Assembly: GCA_963722175.1 (NCBI GenBank)
Contig: CAVRKA010000003.1
Location: 310,001-374,000, forward strand
Length of the DNA: 64,000 nt
Direction of reading: 5' to 3'
From: WHSW01 sp963722175
Lineage (GTDB): Bacteria > Actinomycetota > Thermoleophilia > Solirubrobacterales > 70-9
In this document: piece after piece, positions 42,901-50,328 of the stretch
Layout: each line of letters opens with the position of its first letter
Position numbering within the stretch: position 1 is the first letter of the stretch
The notes under the pieces: model-generated
Databases searched by the model: none
Seen by the model: only the letters and a program-made list of their open reading frames with translations
Told to the model about the DNA's origin: nothing
Made by a program: the position numbers and the translations under genes

Positions 42901-43977
42901 ATGCGACGAGTTCTTGCGTTCCAGGCAGCGATCATCACCACGCTCGTGCTGGCGGCACCCGCCGCGGGATCGGGCGGCCCGGCGATCCCGGGCGGCGCGT
43001 TCGGCGGCCAGGGGGTGACCGGCCCTCCCGGGCTGCCCAGCTCCGATCACCGATACCTGACGTTCAACGTCGGCGACCGGACGATCGTCGAACGAATCGA
43101 GACCGACACCGGGATCGTCGACCGGACGCAGTACTTGAACGATGCCTGGGCGCTGCCGGCGGTGACGATCCTCGGCGCCGGAGGCGGCCTGTCGGCGGAC
43201 GGTGGCACGCTCGTTCTGATCAAGCCCGAGTACCGCCTGCGGGCCGAGGAGACCTCGCTGCGGATCGTCGATCCGGCCTCGTTCCGAACGATCGAGAGAA
43301 TTCACCTCGACAGCCGTGTCAGCTTCGACGCGATCTCCCCGGACGGGAGCCTGCTCTATCTGGTCCAGTACTCGGACCCGCGCGACCCGCTCGACTACCG
43401 GGTACGCGCCTACGACTGGGCGGCGGGCGAGTTCCGGCCGGGGAAGATCGTCGACCCTTCCGAACCCGACGAGCAGATGAGCGGCCAGCCGGTGGCCCGC
43501 CGGACCAGCCCCGACGGGCGCTGGGCGTACACCCTTTACGCCGGTGGCGAGGAGACGTTCATCCACGCGCTCGACACCAAGGGCGAGACGGCCGTCTGCG
43601 TGGACCTCGAGGACATCAGCCGCCAGGACATGTACATGCTGCGGCTCAACGTCGATCCGGGCTCCGGCCAGATCACCGTACTCGACCAGGGCACCCCGGT
43701 CGCGGTGGTCGATCCGCAGACGTTCGCGGTCAGCGACCCACCTCAGCCTGAGCTTCCGGACACGAGCCCGGCGGACGACTCCGGCGGGTCGAGCTGGATC
43801 GGCTGGGCGGCCGTGAGCGGGGGGCTCGTGCTGATCGGCGGTCTGGTCGCCGTGCTCTGGTGGCGCCGTCGCCTGGATGCCCGTGTCGACGAGGAGGCGC
43901 TCGAGCGCTTGGTCCGGATCGACGCCGGTGACCGCGAGCCCGAGGAGTCGGACGCGGAGCGGGAGCCGGTGCGCTGA
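42901..43977 (+). CDS. Extracytoplasmic beta-propeller-like protein with C-terminal membrane anchor
   Basis: This 358-aa protein has a signal peptide (LAFQAAIITTLVLAAPAAG), a beta-rich ectodomain with repeated blades (SADGGTLVLIKPEYRL, SPDGSLLYLVQYSD, SPDGRWAYTLYAGGEETF), a Pro/Ser linker, one membrane helix (WAAVSGGLVLIGGLVAVLWW) and a short acidic cytoplasmic tail. It resembles PD40/lactonase-like propellers but I see no catalytic residues. It lies 13 bp before an ECF sigma gene and may sense an outside signal with it (inference). Confidence 0.72.
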   Translation: MRRVLAFQAAIITTLVLAAPAAGSGGPAIPGGAFGGQGVTGPPGLPSSDHRYLTFNVGDRTIVERIETDTGIVDRTQYLNDAWALPAVTILGAGGGLSADGGTLVLIKPEYRLRAEETSLRIVDPASFRTIERIHLDSRVSFDAISPDGSLLYLVQYSDPRDPLDYRVRAYDWAAGEFRPGKIVDPSEPDEQMSGQPVARRTSPDGRWAYTLYAGGEETFIHALDTKGETAVCVDLEDISRQDMYMLRLNVDPGSGQITVLDQGTPVAVVDPQTFAVSDPPQPELPDTSPADDSGGSSWIGWAAVSGGLVLIGGLVAVLWWRRRLDARVDEEALERLVRIDAGDREPEESDAEREPVR

Positions 43978-43990
43978 CCGCCGGACGCGC

Positions 43991-44638
43991 ATGACCACGG
44001 CCAGCGCCGTGCTCACGCTGGGCCCGCCGGCCTCGGAGGCGGGAGAATCGCTGCTGCCGATGAGCGCCGAGCGGGCCTCCGAGCGCCTCACGCAACTGCC
44101 GCGGTCCGGGCCGCTTCGCGGCCGGCGCGAGGCAGCGTTGGTCCGGGAGGCCCAACGGGGCACGAGCGACGCGCTGGAGGAACTGTTCCGCCGCCACTGG
44201 CGGCGCGCCCATCGCGCCGCGTACCTGGTGACCGGCGACGCGACGGCGGCTGAGGACATCGCGCAGGAGTCGTTCCTGGCCGCGATCCGGGCCCTCGACC
44301 GCTTCGACCGGCGGCGGCCGTTCGGCCCATGGCTGCATCGGATCACGGTCAACAGGGCGATCGACTTCGCCCGCGCCAGGGCGCTGCGCGCCGAAAGCGC
44401 GCTCCACGGCGGCGAGGAGAGCACGGCGCCGGAACCCGACGCGATCTCCGATCAGCTCCGCGACGCGCTGCGCGAGCTCGGGCCCGAGCACCGAGCCGTG
44501 GTCGTGCTCCGTTACGTGCTCGAGTACTCGCCCGGCGAAATCGGCGAGATCCTCGGACTGCCTCGTGGGACCGTGAACTCGCGGCTGCGGCGCGGCCTCG
44601 ACCGGCTGCGGCCGGCGCTGGAGGAGGAACGCGAATGA
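43991..44638 (+). CDS. ECF-type RNA polymerase sigma factor
   Basis: This 215-aa protein has region 2 (ALEELFRRHWRRAHRAAYLVTGDATAAEDIAQESFLAAIRALDRFD) and region 4 (LRELGPEHRAVVVLRYVLEYSPGEIGEILGLPRGTVNSRLRRGLDRLRPAL). A 60-residue N-terminal extension of low conservation precedes region 2, so an internal ATG (44059 region) could be the true start. Its stop overlaps the start of the next gene (ATGA), as is usual for sigma/anti-sigma pairs. Confidence 0.9.
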   Translation: MTTASAVLTLGPPASEAGESLLPMSAERASERLTQLPRSGPLRGRREAALVREAQRGTSDALEELFRRHWRRAHRAAYLVTGDATAAEDIAQESFLAAIRALDRFDRRRPFGPWLHRITVNRAIDFARARALRAESALHGGEESTAPEPDAISDQLRDALRELGPEHRAVVVLRYVLEYSPGEIGEILGLPRGTVNSRLRRGLDRLRPALEEERE

Positions 44639-45747
44639 GTATCGACCGTGAGCTCGGCCGGGCGCTGCGGGAGCTGCCGCTTCCGGGCGAGGCCGAGGCC
44701 GAGGAGCGCTCCTGGGAGATCGTCCACTCCGCATACGCCGAACGAGCACCGTTCCGGCCACCGGCGGGTGGGCGGCGGCTCGTGCTCGCGCTCGCCGCGG
44801 GCGTCGCGCTGCTGGCGATCGGGCTCAGCCCGGCCGGGGCGAAGGTCGGCGACGCCATCCAGGAGGTCCTTGGAATCGGCGCCGAGGACGCGAGCCCGAC
44901 GCTGCGCGCACTGCCGGCGGCGGGTGAGCTGCTGGTCGAGTCGGGCCAGGGCCCGTGGATCGTCCGCGAGGACGGCTCGAAGCGGCTGCTCGGCGACTAC
45001 GGCGAGGCGGCGTGGTCGCCGCACGGCCTCTACGTCGCGGTCGCCGACGGTCGCGAGCTCGCCGCGGTCGACACTTCGGGCGACGTGCGCTGGACCTTCC
45101 CGGCGCCCGGAGTGGTCCGGGATCCGCGCTGGGCGGGCGACGCGACCGATACGCGGATCGCCTACCGCAGCGGCGACGACCTCCGGGTGATCGCCGGCGA
45201 CGGCAACCCGGCTACCGATCGGCTGATCGCGCGCAGCGTCTCCGGCTTCGCGTGGCGCCCGCTCGGCTACTCGAAGCTCGGACCGCAGGCAGCGAACGGA
45301 TTCGTGCTGACGTACATCGACAGCAACGGAAAGCTGCAGAGCGTCAACGTCGACACGGGCGTCGATCTGCCCGGCAGTCGCGCCGATCGCCGGCGCCTGG
45401 CGGCCCCCGCGGTCGGCGACGGCATCGACCGGGCCCTGTCGCCCGACGGCTCCCGGGTGGCGAGGCTCGAGCACGTCGGCGGCAGCGACCGGCTGATCGT
45501 GACGGAACGGGGCGGCGGGGCGTCACAGCTCTTCTTCGCCCGCAGCCGGCTCACGGGCCCGACCTGGTCGCCCGACGGCCGCTGGCTGCTGATCGGCTGG
45601 CCCGCCGCCGACCAGTGGCTGTTCATCGACTCCGATCGTGCCCGCCACGTCGTCGCCTTCGACCGGATCTCGGAGCAGTTCGACCCCGGCGGCGAGGGGC
45701 CGGCGCCGTTCCCGAGCGTCTCGGGCTGGATCCTGCCCGAGCGCTAA
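44635..45747 (+). CDS. Predicted membrane-bound anti-sigma factor with extracytoplasmic beta-propeller
   Basis: This 370-aa protein starts MSIDRELGRALRELPLPGEAE, a short cytoplasmic helix region that could bind the sigma factor, then one membrane helix (RRLVLALAAGVALLAIGLS). The extracytoplasmic part has WD40/TolB-like blades (AAWSPHGLYVAVADGRELAAV, LSPDGSRVARLEHVGG, PTWSPDGRWLLIGWPA). The anti-sigma role is inferred from topology and 4-bp coupling to the sigma gene; no ZAS zinc motif is visible. Confidence 0.7.
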   Translation: MSIDRELGRALRELPLPGEAEAEERSWEIVHSAYAERAPFRPPAGGRRLVLALAAGVALLAIGLSPAGAKVGDAIQEVLGIGAEDASPTLRALPAAGELLVESGQGPWIVREDGSKRLLGDYGEAAWSPHGLYVAVADGRELAAVDTSGDVRWTFPAPGVVRDPRWAGDATDTRIAYRSGDDLRVIAGDGNPATDRLIARSVSGFAWRPLGYSKLGPQAANGFVLTYIDSNGKLQSVNVDTGVDLPGSRADRRRLAAPAVGDGIDRALSPDGSRVARLEHVGGSDRLIVTERGGGASQLFFARSRLTGPTWSPDGRWLLIGWPAADQWLFIDSDRARHVVAFDRISEQFDPGGEGPAPFPSVSGWILPER

Positions 45748-46529
45748 GGCTCCGGCGGCTCGCGCAACTGGTGCGCCGTGGTGAAGAAGTTGCGGTACGC
45801 GAGCGTCGTCGCGATCACCGCCGAGAGCGCGACCGCGCCCAGCAGGACCCAGAGCAGGATCAACTGCAGGCGGACGGCGTCGATCGGGTCGGCGCCGGCG
45901 AGCAGCATCCCGACCATCGTGCCGGGGAAGAAGATCAGCCCGGTGGTCTTGGTCTGGTCGACGATCTGGATCGTTCCCGAGCGCAGGCTGCGGCGCAGGC
46001 TCGGCGCGGCGGCGACGGTCGCGGTGGCGCCGAGCGCGAGCGTGGCCTCGATTTCTCGGGCGCGGTCGGTCATCTCGTCGCCGAGCCTGTTGAGCGCGAC
46101 CGCGGCAGAGGTCATCGCGTTGCCGATCACCATCCCGCCGACCGGGACGAGGTAGCGCGGCGTCGGCTCGAACACGCCGAGCGCGACCACGAGGGCGAGC
46201 GTCAGGGCGCCGGCGGTGCCGAGCGCCGCGACCAGCGGCCAGAACGCGTCGGGGACCCGCTTCGCCCGCCGCCGGGCGGTGAAGGCCCCGAACCCGACCA
46301 TCACCGCCAGCAGTCCGATCACGAGCCAGATGCTGTCCTCGTCGAAGATCGCCTGGATCACGTAGCCGATCGCGATCAGCTGGATGAACGAGCGGACCAC
46401 CGCGACGGCGATCTCGCTCTCGAGCCCGGTGCCGCGCCAGACCGAAACTCCGATCGCGAGGGCGACGAGCACGAGGCTCGCCGCGACCTCGGTCAGGGTG
46501 ACGTCGATGCCGGCCGCGGCGGCGATCAC
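45744..46529 (-). CDS. fetB: ABC transporter permease, FetB/UPF0014 family
   Basis: This 261-aa membrane protein has about seven helices. VVRSFIQLIAIGYVIQAIFD, MTSAAVALNRLGDEM, LALGATATVAAAPSLRRSLRSGTIQIVDQTKTTGLIFFPGTMVGMLLAGADP match FetB, the permease of an iron-exporting ABC system in E. coli. Plant ALS3 is a relative linked to aluminium. The substrate here could be iron or another metal. It starts at GTG and overlaps fetA by 4 bp. Confidence 0.9.
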   Translation of the reverse strand: MIAAAAGIDVTLTEVAASLVLVALAIGVSVWRGTGLESEIAVAVVRSFIQLIAIGYVIQAIFDEDSIWLVIGLLAVMVGFGAFTARRRAKRVPDAFWPLVAALGTAGALTLALVVALGVFEPTPRYLVPVGGMVIGNAMTSAAVALNRLGDEMTDRAREIEATLALGATATVAAAPSLRRSLRSGTIQIVDQTKTTGLIFFPGTMVGMLLAGADPIDAVRLQLILLWVLLGAVALSAVIATTLAYRNFFTTAHQLREPPEP

Positions 46530-47212
46530 CGGGCCACTCCCGCCTCGAGCCCCTCTCCGGTCGGGCCCTCGGCGACGGCCCGGCCAGCGTCGATCCGGAC
46601 CAGCCAGTCGGACACCCGCCGCGCCTGGGCGAGATCGTGGGTGACCCAGACGACGTCGACCTCGAGCCGCTCGCGCAGCTCCAGGATCGTCGCCTCGATC
46701 GCCCCGGTGGTCTCCGGGTCGAGCGCCGAGGTCGGCTCGTCGAGCAGCAGCACCCGCGGGTCGAGCGCCAGCGCGCGGGCCAGCATCGCCCGTTGCTGCT
46801 CGCCGACCGAGAGCTTCGAGCCATCGCGCTCGGCGAAGCTGGAATCGAGCCCGGCCAGGTCGAGGAGGCGGTCGACGTCCGGCTCGCGCCCGGCGAGCTC
46901 GGCGGCGAAGCGGATGTTGTCGGCGACCGTCCCCTCGAGCAGCGCCGGCAGCTGCGGCACGAGCACGACCTCCCGCCGGAGCTCGAGCGGGTCGCGCTCG
47001 CGGACGTCGACGCCCCGGTAGCGAACGAGCCCGACGTCGGGATCGGAGAGGCGGTCGAGGAGGCGCAGCAGGGTCGACTTTCCCGATCCCGAGGGCCCCG
47101 CGAGGCAGGTGGCGCCGGCCGGAATCCGGGCGCTCAGCTCCCGCAGGACCTGCTTGCCCCCACGAGAGAGGCTCACCCGCTCGAGCTCGAACGTGGTCTC
47201 GTCCGCGGCCAC
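46526..47212 (-). CDS. fetA: ABC transporter ATP-binding protein, FetA-like
   Basis: This 228-aa ATPase has Walker A GPSGSGKSTLLRLLDRL, Q-loop VPQLPALLEGTV, the signature SVGEQQRAMLARALAL and Walker B VLLLDEPTSALDPET. With FetB it forms a putative metal exporter. I use GTG 47212, which leaves 17 bp to the divergent ligase gene; GATAAT on its strand ends 6 nt before that GTG, giving a leaderless mRNA. Confidence 0.9.
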   Translation of the reverse strand: MAADETTFELERVSLSRGGKQVLRELSARIPAGATCLAGPSGSGKSTLLRLLDRLSDPDVGLVRYRGVDVRERDPLELRREVVLVPQLPALLEGTVADNIRFAAELAGREPDVDRLLDLAGLDSSFAERDGSKLSVGEQQRAMLARALALDPRVLLLDEPTSALDPETTGAIEATILELRERLEVDVVWVTHDLAQARRVSDWLVRIDAGRAVAEGPTGEGLEAGVAR

Positions 47213-47217
47213 CTTGC

Positions 47218-47224
47218 GATTATC
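47218..47224. promoter_or_regulatory. Candidate shared symmetric -10 for fetA and the DNA ligase gene
   Basis: GATTATC reads GATTAT toward the ligase and GATAAT toward fetA. In both directions exactly 6 nt separate it from the start codon, in an intergenic gap of only 17 bp. Confidence 0.45.
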
Positions 47225-47229
47225 GAGGC

Positions 47230-48264
47230 ATGGCCCGCAAGCGGATGCCACGCAACCTCGAGCCGATGCTGGCGCGTCCGGCGACGGCGCTGCCGACCGG
47301 CGACGACTGGGCCTACGAGATCAAGTGGGACGGGATCCGGGCGCTCACCTACGTCGACGACCGCGGCCTCCGGATCGCGGCGCGCCGGGGCACCGATCAC
47401 ACCCCTCGCTATCCCGAGTTCGCCGCGATCGCCGACGTGTTCGAGGGCCGCGAGGTGATCCTCGACGGGGAGATCGTCGCGTTCGACGACTCGGGGCGGC
47501 CGAGCTTCCAGCTCCTGCAGCGGCGGATGGGCCTGACGACCGAGGCGACGATCCGGATCCGGGCGGCCGAGACGCCGGCCACCTATGTCGCCTTCGACCT
47601 CCTCTGGCTCGACGGGCGGTCGCTGCTCGCCGAGCCCTACCCGACCCGCCGCGAGGAGCTCGCCGGGCTGGGCTTCGACGGCCCGAACTGGCAGGCGCCG
47701 GCCCACCATGTCGGCGACGGCGACCGGCTCTGGAACGCGATCCGCGCGCAGGGCCTGGAGGGCGTGGTCGCAAAGCGACTCGAGAGCCCGTACCGGCCCG
47801 GGCAGCGCAGCGGCGAGTGGCTCAAGGTCCGCTACCGCCGCGGGCAGGAGCTCGTGATCGGCGGCTGGATGCCGGGCGAGGGCACCCGCGGCGGCCGGGT
47901 CGGCTCGCTGCTGGTCGGCCACTGGGACGCGACCCCGGAGGAGGCGGAGCGGCTGGGCCGCCCGCAGCGGCTCGTCTACGCGGGCGGCGTGGGCACCGGG
48001 TTCACGCAGGAGATGCTGAAGCGGCTGACCCAGCTCCTGAAGCCGCTCGAGCGCCCCGACGCGCCGTTCGAGCTCGGCGAGGACCCCGTGGTCAAGTACC
48101 GCCAGCGCGCCCGCGACCGCGGCGCCGGCCCGCGCTGGGTCGAGCCCGAGCTCGTCTGCGAGGTCGAGTTCACCGAGTGGACCCGCGAGGGCACGCTGCG
48201 CCAGTCGGCGTTCAAGGGCCTGCGCGACGACAAGGACCCGCGGGAGGTCGTGCGTGAGTCGTGA
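47230..48264 (+). CDS. ligD: ATP-dependent DNA ligase (LigD ligase-domain type)
   Basis: This 344-aa protein has the adenylation motif YEIKWDGIRAL (Lys32), DGEIVAFDDSGRPSFQLLQRRM, YVAFDLLWLDGRSL, LEGVVAKRLESPY and SGEWLKVRY, then an OB-fold (VGSLLVGHWDATP ... FTEWTREGTLRQSAFKGLRDDKDP). It corresponds to the LIG domain of LigD that seals Ku-bound breaks in NHEJ. Unlike mycobacterial LigD, the polymerase domain is a separate gene and no phosphoesterase domain is present here. It precedes repeat G and ku. Confidence 0.94.
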   Translation: MARKRMPRNLEPMLARPATALPTGDDWAYEIKWDGIRALTYVDDRGLRIAARRGTDHTPRYPEFAAIADVFEGREVILDGEIVAFDDSGRPSFQLLQRRMGLTTEATIRIRAAETPATYVAFDLLWLDGRSLLAEPYPTRREELAGLGFDGPNWQAPAHHVGDGDRLWNAIRAQGLEGVVAKRLESPYRPGQRSGEWLKVRYRRGQELVIGGWMPGEGTRGGRVGSLLVGHWDATPEEAERLGRPQRLVYAGGVGTGFTQEMLKRLTQLLKPLERPDAPFELGEDPVVKYRQRARDRGAGPRWVEPELVCEVEFTEWTREGTLRQSAFKGLRDDKDPREVVRES

Positions 48265-48270
48265 ATGACT

Positions 48271-48308
48271 CGCGCCACGTCCTCGGCTTCGCCTCCCGGC
48301 GTGCGCGG
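48271..48308 (-). repeat. GCGAAGC-family palindromic repeat, type 1 (locus G, unit 1)
   Basis: CGCGCCACGTCC, GGCGAAGCC-type tip (minus strand), then GGCGTGCGCGG. It begins 7 bp after the ligase stop and is oriented opposite to unit 2, so the two form a larger inverted arrangement. Confidence 0.87.
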
Positions 48309-48335
48309 TGGGTTACGGGCGCGCATCACTTGACA

Positions 48336-48424
48336 CCGCGCACGCCCGGACGCGGGAGCAGCATGAGAAGTCCGCGGCGTAGCCGCGGACAATTGATTCG
48401 GGCGGGAGCGGAGGACGTGGCGCG
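48336..48424 (+). repeat. GCGAAGC-family palindromic repeat, long variant (locus G, unit 2)
   Basis: Arms CCGCGCACGCCC and GGACGTGGCGCG flank the same insert as locus A, with the nested perfect hairpin at 48370-48390 (stem GTCCGCGGC, loop GTA). The 224-bp ligase-ku gap consists mostly of these two units and the ku promoter region. Confidence 0.87.
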
Positions 48425-48476
48425 AAAGATTCCGTTCGCGCCACCGATGAGAAAGGACCCCGTGGGTAGTCTGAGG

Positions 48477-48482
48477 TACTAG
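48477..48482 (+). promoter_or_regulatory. Candidate -10 of ku
   Basis: TACTAG lies 6 nt before the ku ATG, suggesting a leaderless transcript. No clear -35 is seen. Confidence 0.3.
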
Positions 48483-48488
48483 ATACCT

Positions 48489-49367
48489 ATGGCGCGCGCG
48501 ATCTGGACAGGCTCCATCTCCTTCGGGCTTCTCAACGTGCCCGTGAAGCTGTATTCGGCCGTCTCGAAGAAGTCGGTCAGCTTCCGCGAGCTGCGCGAGT
48601 CCGACGGCTCACGGATCCGCCACAAGCGGGTCGCCGAGTCCGACGGCGAGGAGGTCGAGTACAACGACATCGTCAAGGGCTACGAGATCGCCCCTGAGCA
48701 GTACGTGGTGATCACCCGCGACGAGCTCGAGGAGCTCGACCCGAAGAAGACGCGGGCGATCGAGGTCCTCGACTTCGTCGACCTCGACGACATCGACCCG
48801 ATCTACTTCGACCACCCGTACTACCTCGGCCCCGACAAGGGCGCCGAGCGCGCGTACGCCCTGCTCGTCAAGGCGATGGAGGACTCGCACAAGGTCGCCG
48901 TCTGCCGCTTCGTGCTCCGCAACCGCGAGAGCCTCGCGGCGCTGCGGCCGATGGAAGGCGTGATGACGATGGCGACGATGCGCTTTGCCGACGAAGTCGT
49001 CTCGCCGAACGAGATCTCCGAGGTCCTCGGCGAGGAGGTCGAGAAGCCGAAGAAGAAGGAGCTCGACATGGCGAAGGCCCTGATCGACTCCCTGACCTCC
49101 GAGTTCGACGCCGGGCAGTACAAGGACGAGTACCGCGACGAGCTCCTGGCGCTGATCGAGCGCAAGGCGAAGGGCGAGAGCCTGGTCAGCTCCGAGACCG
49201 AGGCGCCGAAGCCGACCAAGGCGCCCGACCTGATGGCGGCGCTCGAGGAGAGCCTCGCCGCGGTCAAGGCCGAGGAGTCGACCTCGAAGAAGCCCGCCGC
49301 GAAGAAGTCGGCCGCCAAGAAGACCTCCAAGTCCCAATCGCGAAGCAAGGCAAAGGCAAGCAAGTAG
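48489..49367 (+). CDS. ku: NHEJ DNA-end-binding protein Ku
   Basis: This 292-aa protein begins MARAIWTGSISFGLLNVPVKLYSAV, the bacterial Ku signature; YEIAPEQYVVITRDELEEL and DPIYFDHPYYLGPDKGAERAYALL follow. The core beta-barrel ends near residue 240 and is followed by a lysine-rich tail (SKKPAAKKSAAKKTSKSQSRSK), which in other actinobacterial Ku proteins binds DNA and modulates LigD. It threads onto double-strand break ends and recruits the ligase. Its end overlaps the reading frame of the polymerase gene. Confidence 0.97.
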   Translation: MARAIWTGSISFGLLNVPVKLYSAVSKKSVSFRELRESDGSRIRHKRVAESDGEEVEYNDIVKGYEIAPEQYVVITRDELEELDPKKTRAIEVLDFVDLDDIDPIYFDHPYYLGPDKGAERAYALLVKAMEDSHKVAVCRFVLRNRESLAALRPMEGVMTMATMRFADEVVSPNEISEVLGEEVEKPKKKELDMAKALIDSLTSEFDAGQYKDEYRDELLALIERKAKGESLVSSETEAPKPTKAPDLMAALEESLAAVKAEESTSKKPAAKKSAAKKTSKSQSRSKAKASK

Positions 49368-50281
49368 AGGTCGAGGGCCGCGAGCTCTCGCTCACCAACC
49401 TCGACAAGGTCCTGTGGCCGGCGCGCCGCGGCAGCAAGGGCGGATCGAGGCCGGCGTTCACCAAGGGCGAGGCGATCGACTACTACGCCCGCGCGGCGGA
49501 GGTCATCCTCCCCCACCTGCGCGGCCGGCCGGTGACCAGGGTCCGCTTCCCCGACGGGGTCGAGGGACAGCGCTTCTTCGAGAAGCGGGCGCCCAGCCAC
49601 ACCCCGGACTGGGTCCACACGGCGCCGATCGAGATGGGCAGGGTCGGAGTGCTCGACTTCATCGTCTGCGAGGACCTGCCGACCCTGATCTGGCTGGCCC
49701 AGCTCGCCGGCCTCGAGCTGCACCCCTCGCTGTCGCTGGCGAAGAAGCCGGAGCGCCCGACCGTGCTCGCCTTCGACCTCGACCCCGGCGAGCCGGCGAC
49801 CGCGGTCGAATGCGCGCAGATCGCGCTGCGGCTGCGCGACCTGTTCGCGAAGTTCGAGCTCGAGTGCTTCGCCAAGCACTCCGGCTCGAAGGGGATCCAG
49901 GTCTACGTGCCGCTGAACACCGCGGTCACCTACGACCAGACGAAGTCGTACGCGCGCGCCGTCGCCCAGGCGATGGAGAAGTCCGAGCCCGAGCTCGTGG
50001 TCTCGAAGCAGGACCGCAAGCTGCGCAAGGGCAAGGTGCTGGTCGACTGGAGCCAGAACGACTACTCGAAGACGACGGTCGCCGTCTACTCGCTGCGCTG
50101 CCGCCCGCGCCCCTGGGTGTCGATGCCGCTGACCTGGGACGAGGTCACCGAGCTCGCCGACGACGGCGATCCCGACGCGGTCCGCTTCGAGGCGCCGCAG
50201 GCGCTCGAGCGGATCGCGAAGGTCGGCGACCTGTTCGCCCCCGTGCTCGAGCTGAAGCAGAAGCTGCCGAAGACCGCCTGA
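49337..50281 (+). CDS. ligD: LigD polymerase domain (NHEJ primase-polymerase), start codon unclear
   Basis: This protein adds nucleotides at break ends. Family signatures run from VEGRELSLTNLDKVLWPA, through PVTRVRFPDGVEGQRFFEKR and DFIVCEDLPTLIWLAQLA, to the metal-binding LAFDLDPGEPA, KHSGSKGIQVYVPL and VLVDWSQNDYSKTTVAVYSLR. Conserved sequence begins at about 49364, yet the frame has no ATG, GTG or TTG until GTG 49532, which would lose about 60 conserved residues. ATC at 49337 (giving IAKQGKGKQVEVEG) is the most natural position, implying non-AUG initiation, frameshifting from ku, or a mutated start. Confidence 0.85.
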   Translation: MAKQGKGKQVEVEGRELSLTNLDKVLWPARRGSKGGSRPAFTKGEAIDYYARAAEVILPHLRGRPVTRVRFPDGVEGQRFFEKRAPSHTPDWVHTAPIEMGRVGVLDFIVCEDLPTLIWLAQLAGLELHPSLSLAKKPERPTVLAFDLDPGEPATAVECAQIALRLRDLFAKFELECFAKHSGSKGIQVYVPLNTAVTYDQTKSYARAVAQAMEKSEPELVVSKQDRKLRKGKVLVDWSQNDYSKTTVAVYSLRCRPRPWVSMPLTWDEVTELADDGDPDAVRFEAPQALERIAKVGDLFAPVLELKQKLPKTA

Positions 50282-50289
50282 CGAAGGAC

Positions 50290-50318
50290 TTGCTTTCCGA
50301 GGGCAGCGCGGAGATACT
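50290..50318 (+). promoter_or_regulatory. Predicted promoter of the small secreted protein gene
   Basis: TTGCTT (50290-50295), a 17-bp spacer and GATACT (50313-50318). The transcription start would be near 50325, next to the GTG at 50323 and ATG at 50329. Confidence 0.45.
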
Positions 50319-50328
50319 CGCCGTGCCG

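Noticed and set aside
44095..44120. GC-rich hairpin containing CCGCTTCGCGG in the sigma-factor gene
   Set aside because: It lacks the conserved core and outer arms of the repeat family and is ordinary coding sequence.
49414..50328. 469-codon plus-strand frame beginning inside the LigD polymerase region
   Set aside because: Only its last 164 codons form a credible protein (the small secreted protein); the front is an out-of-frame translation of ligD.
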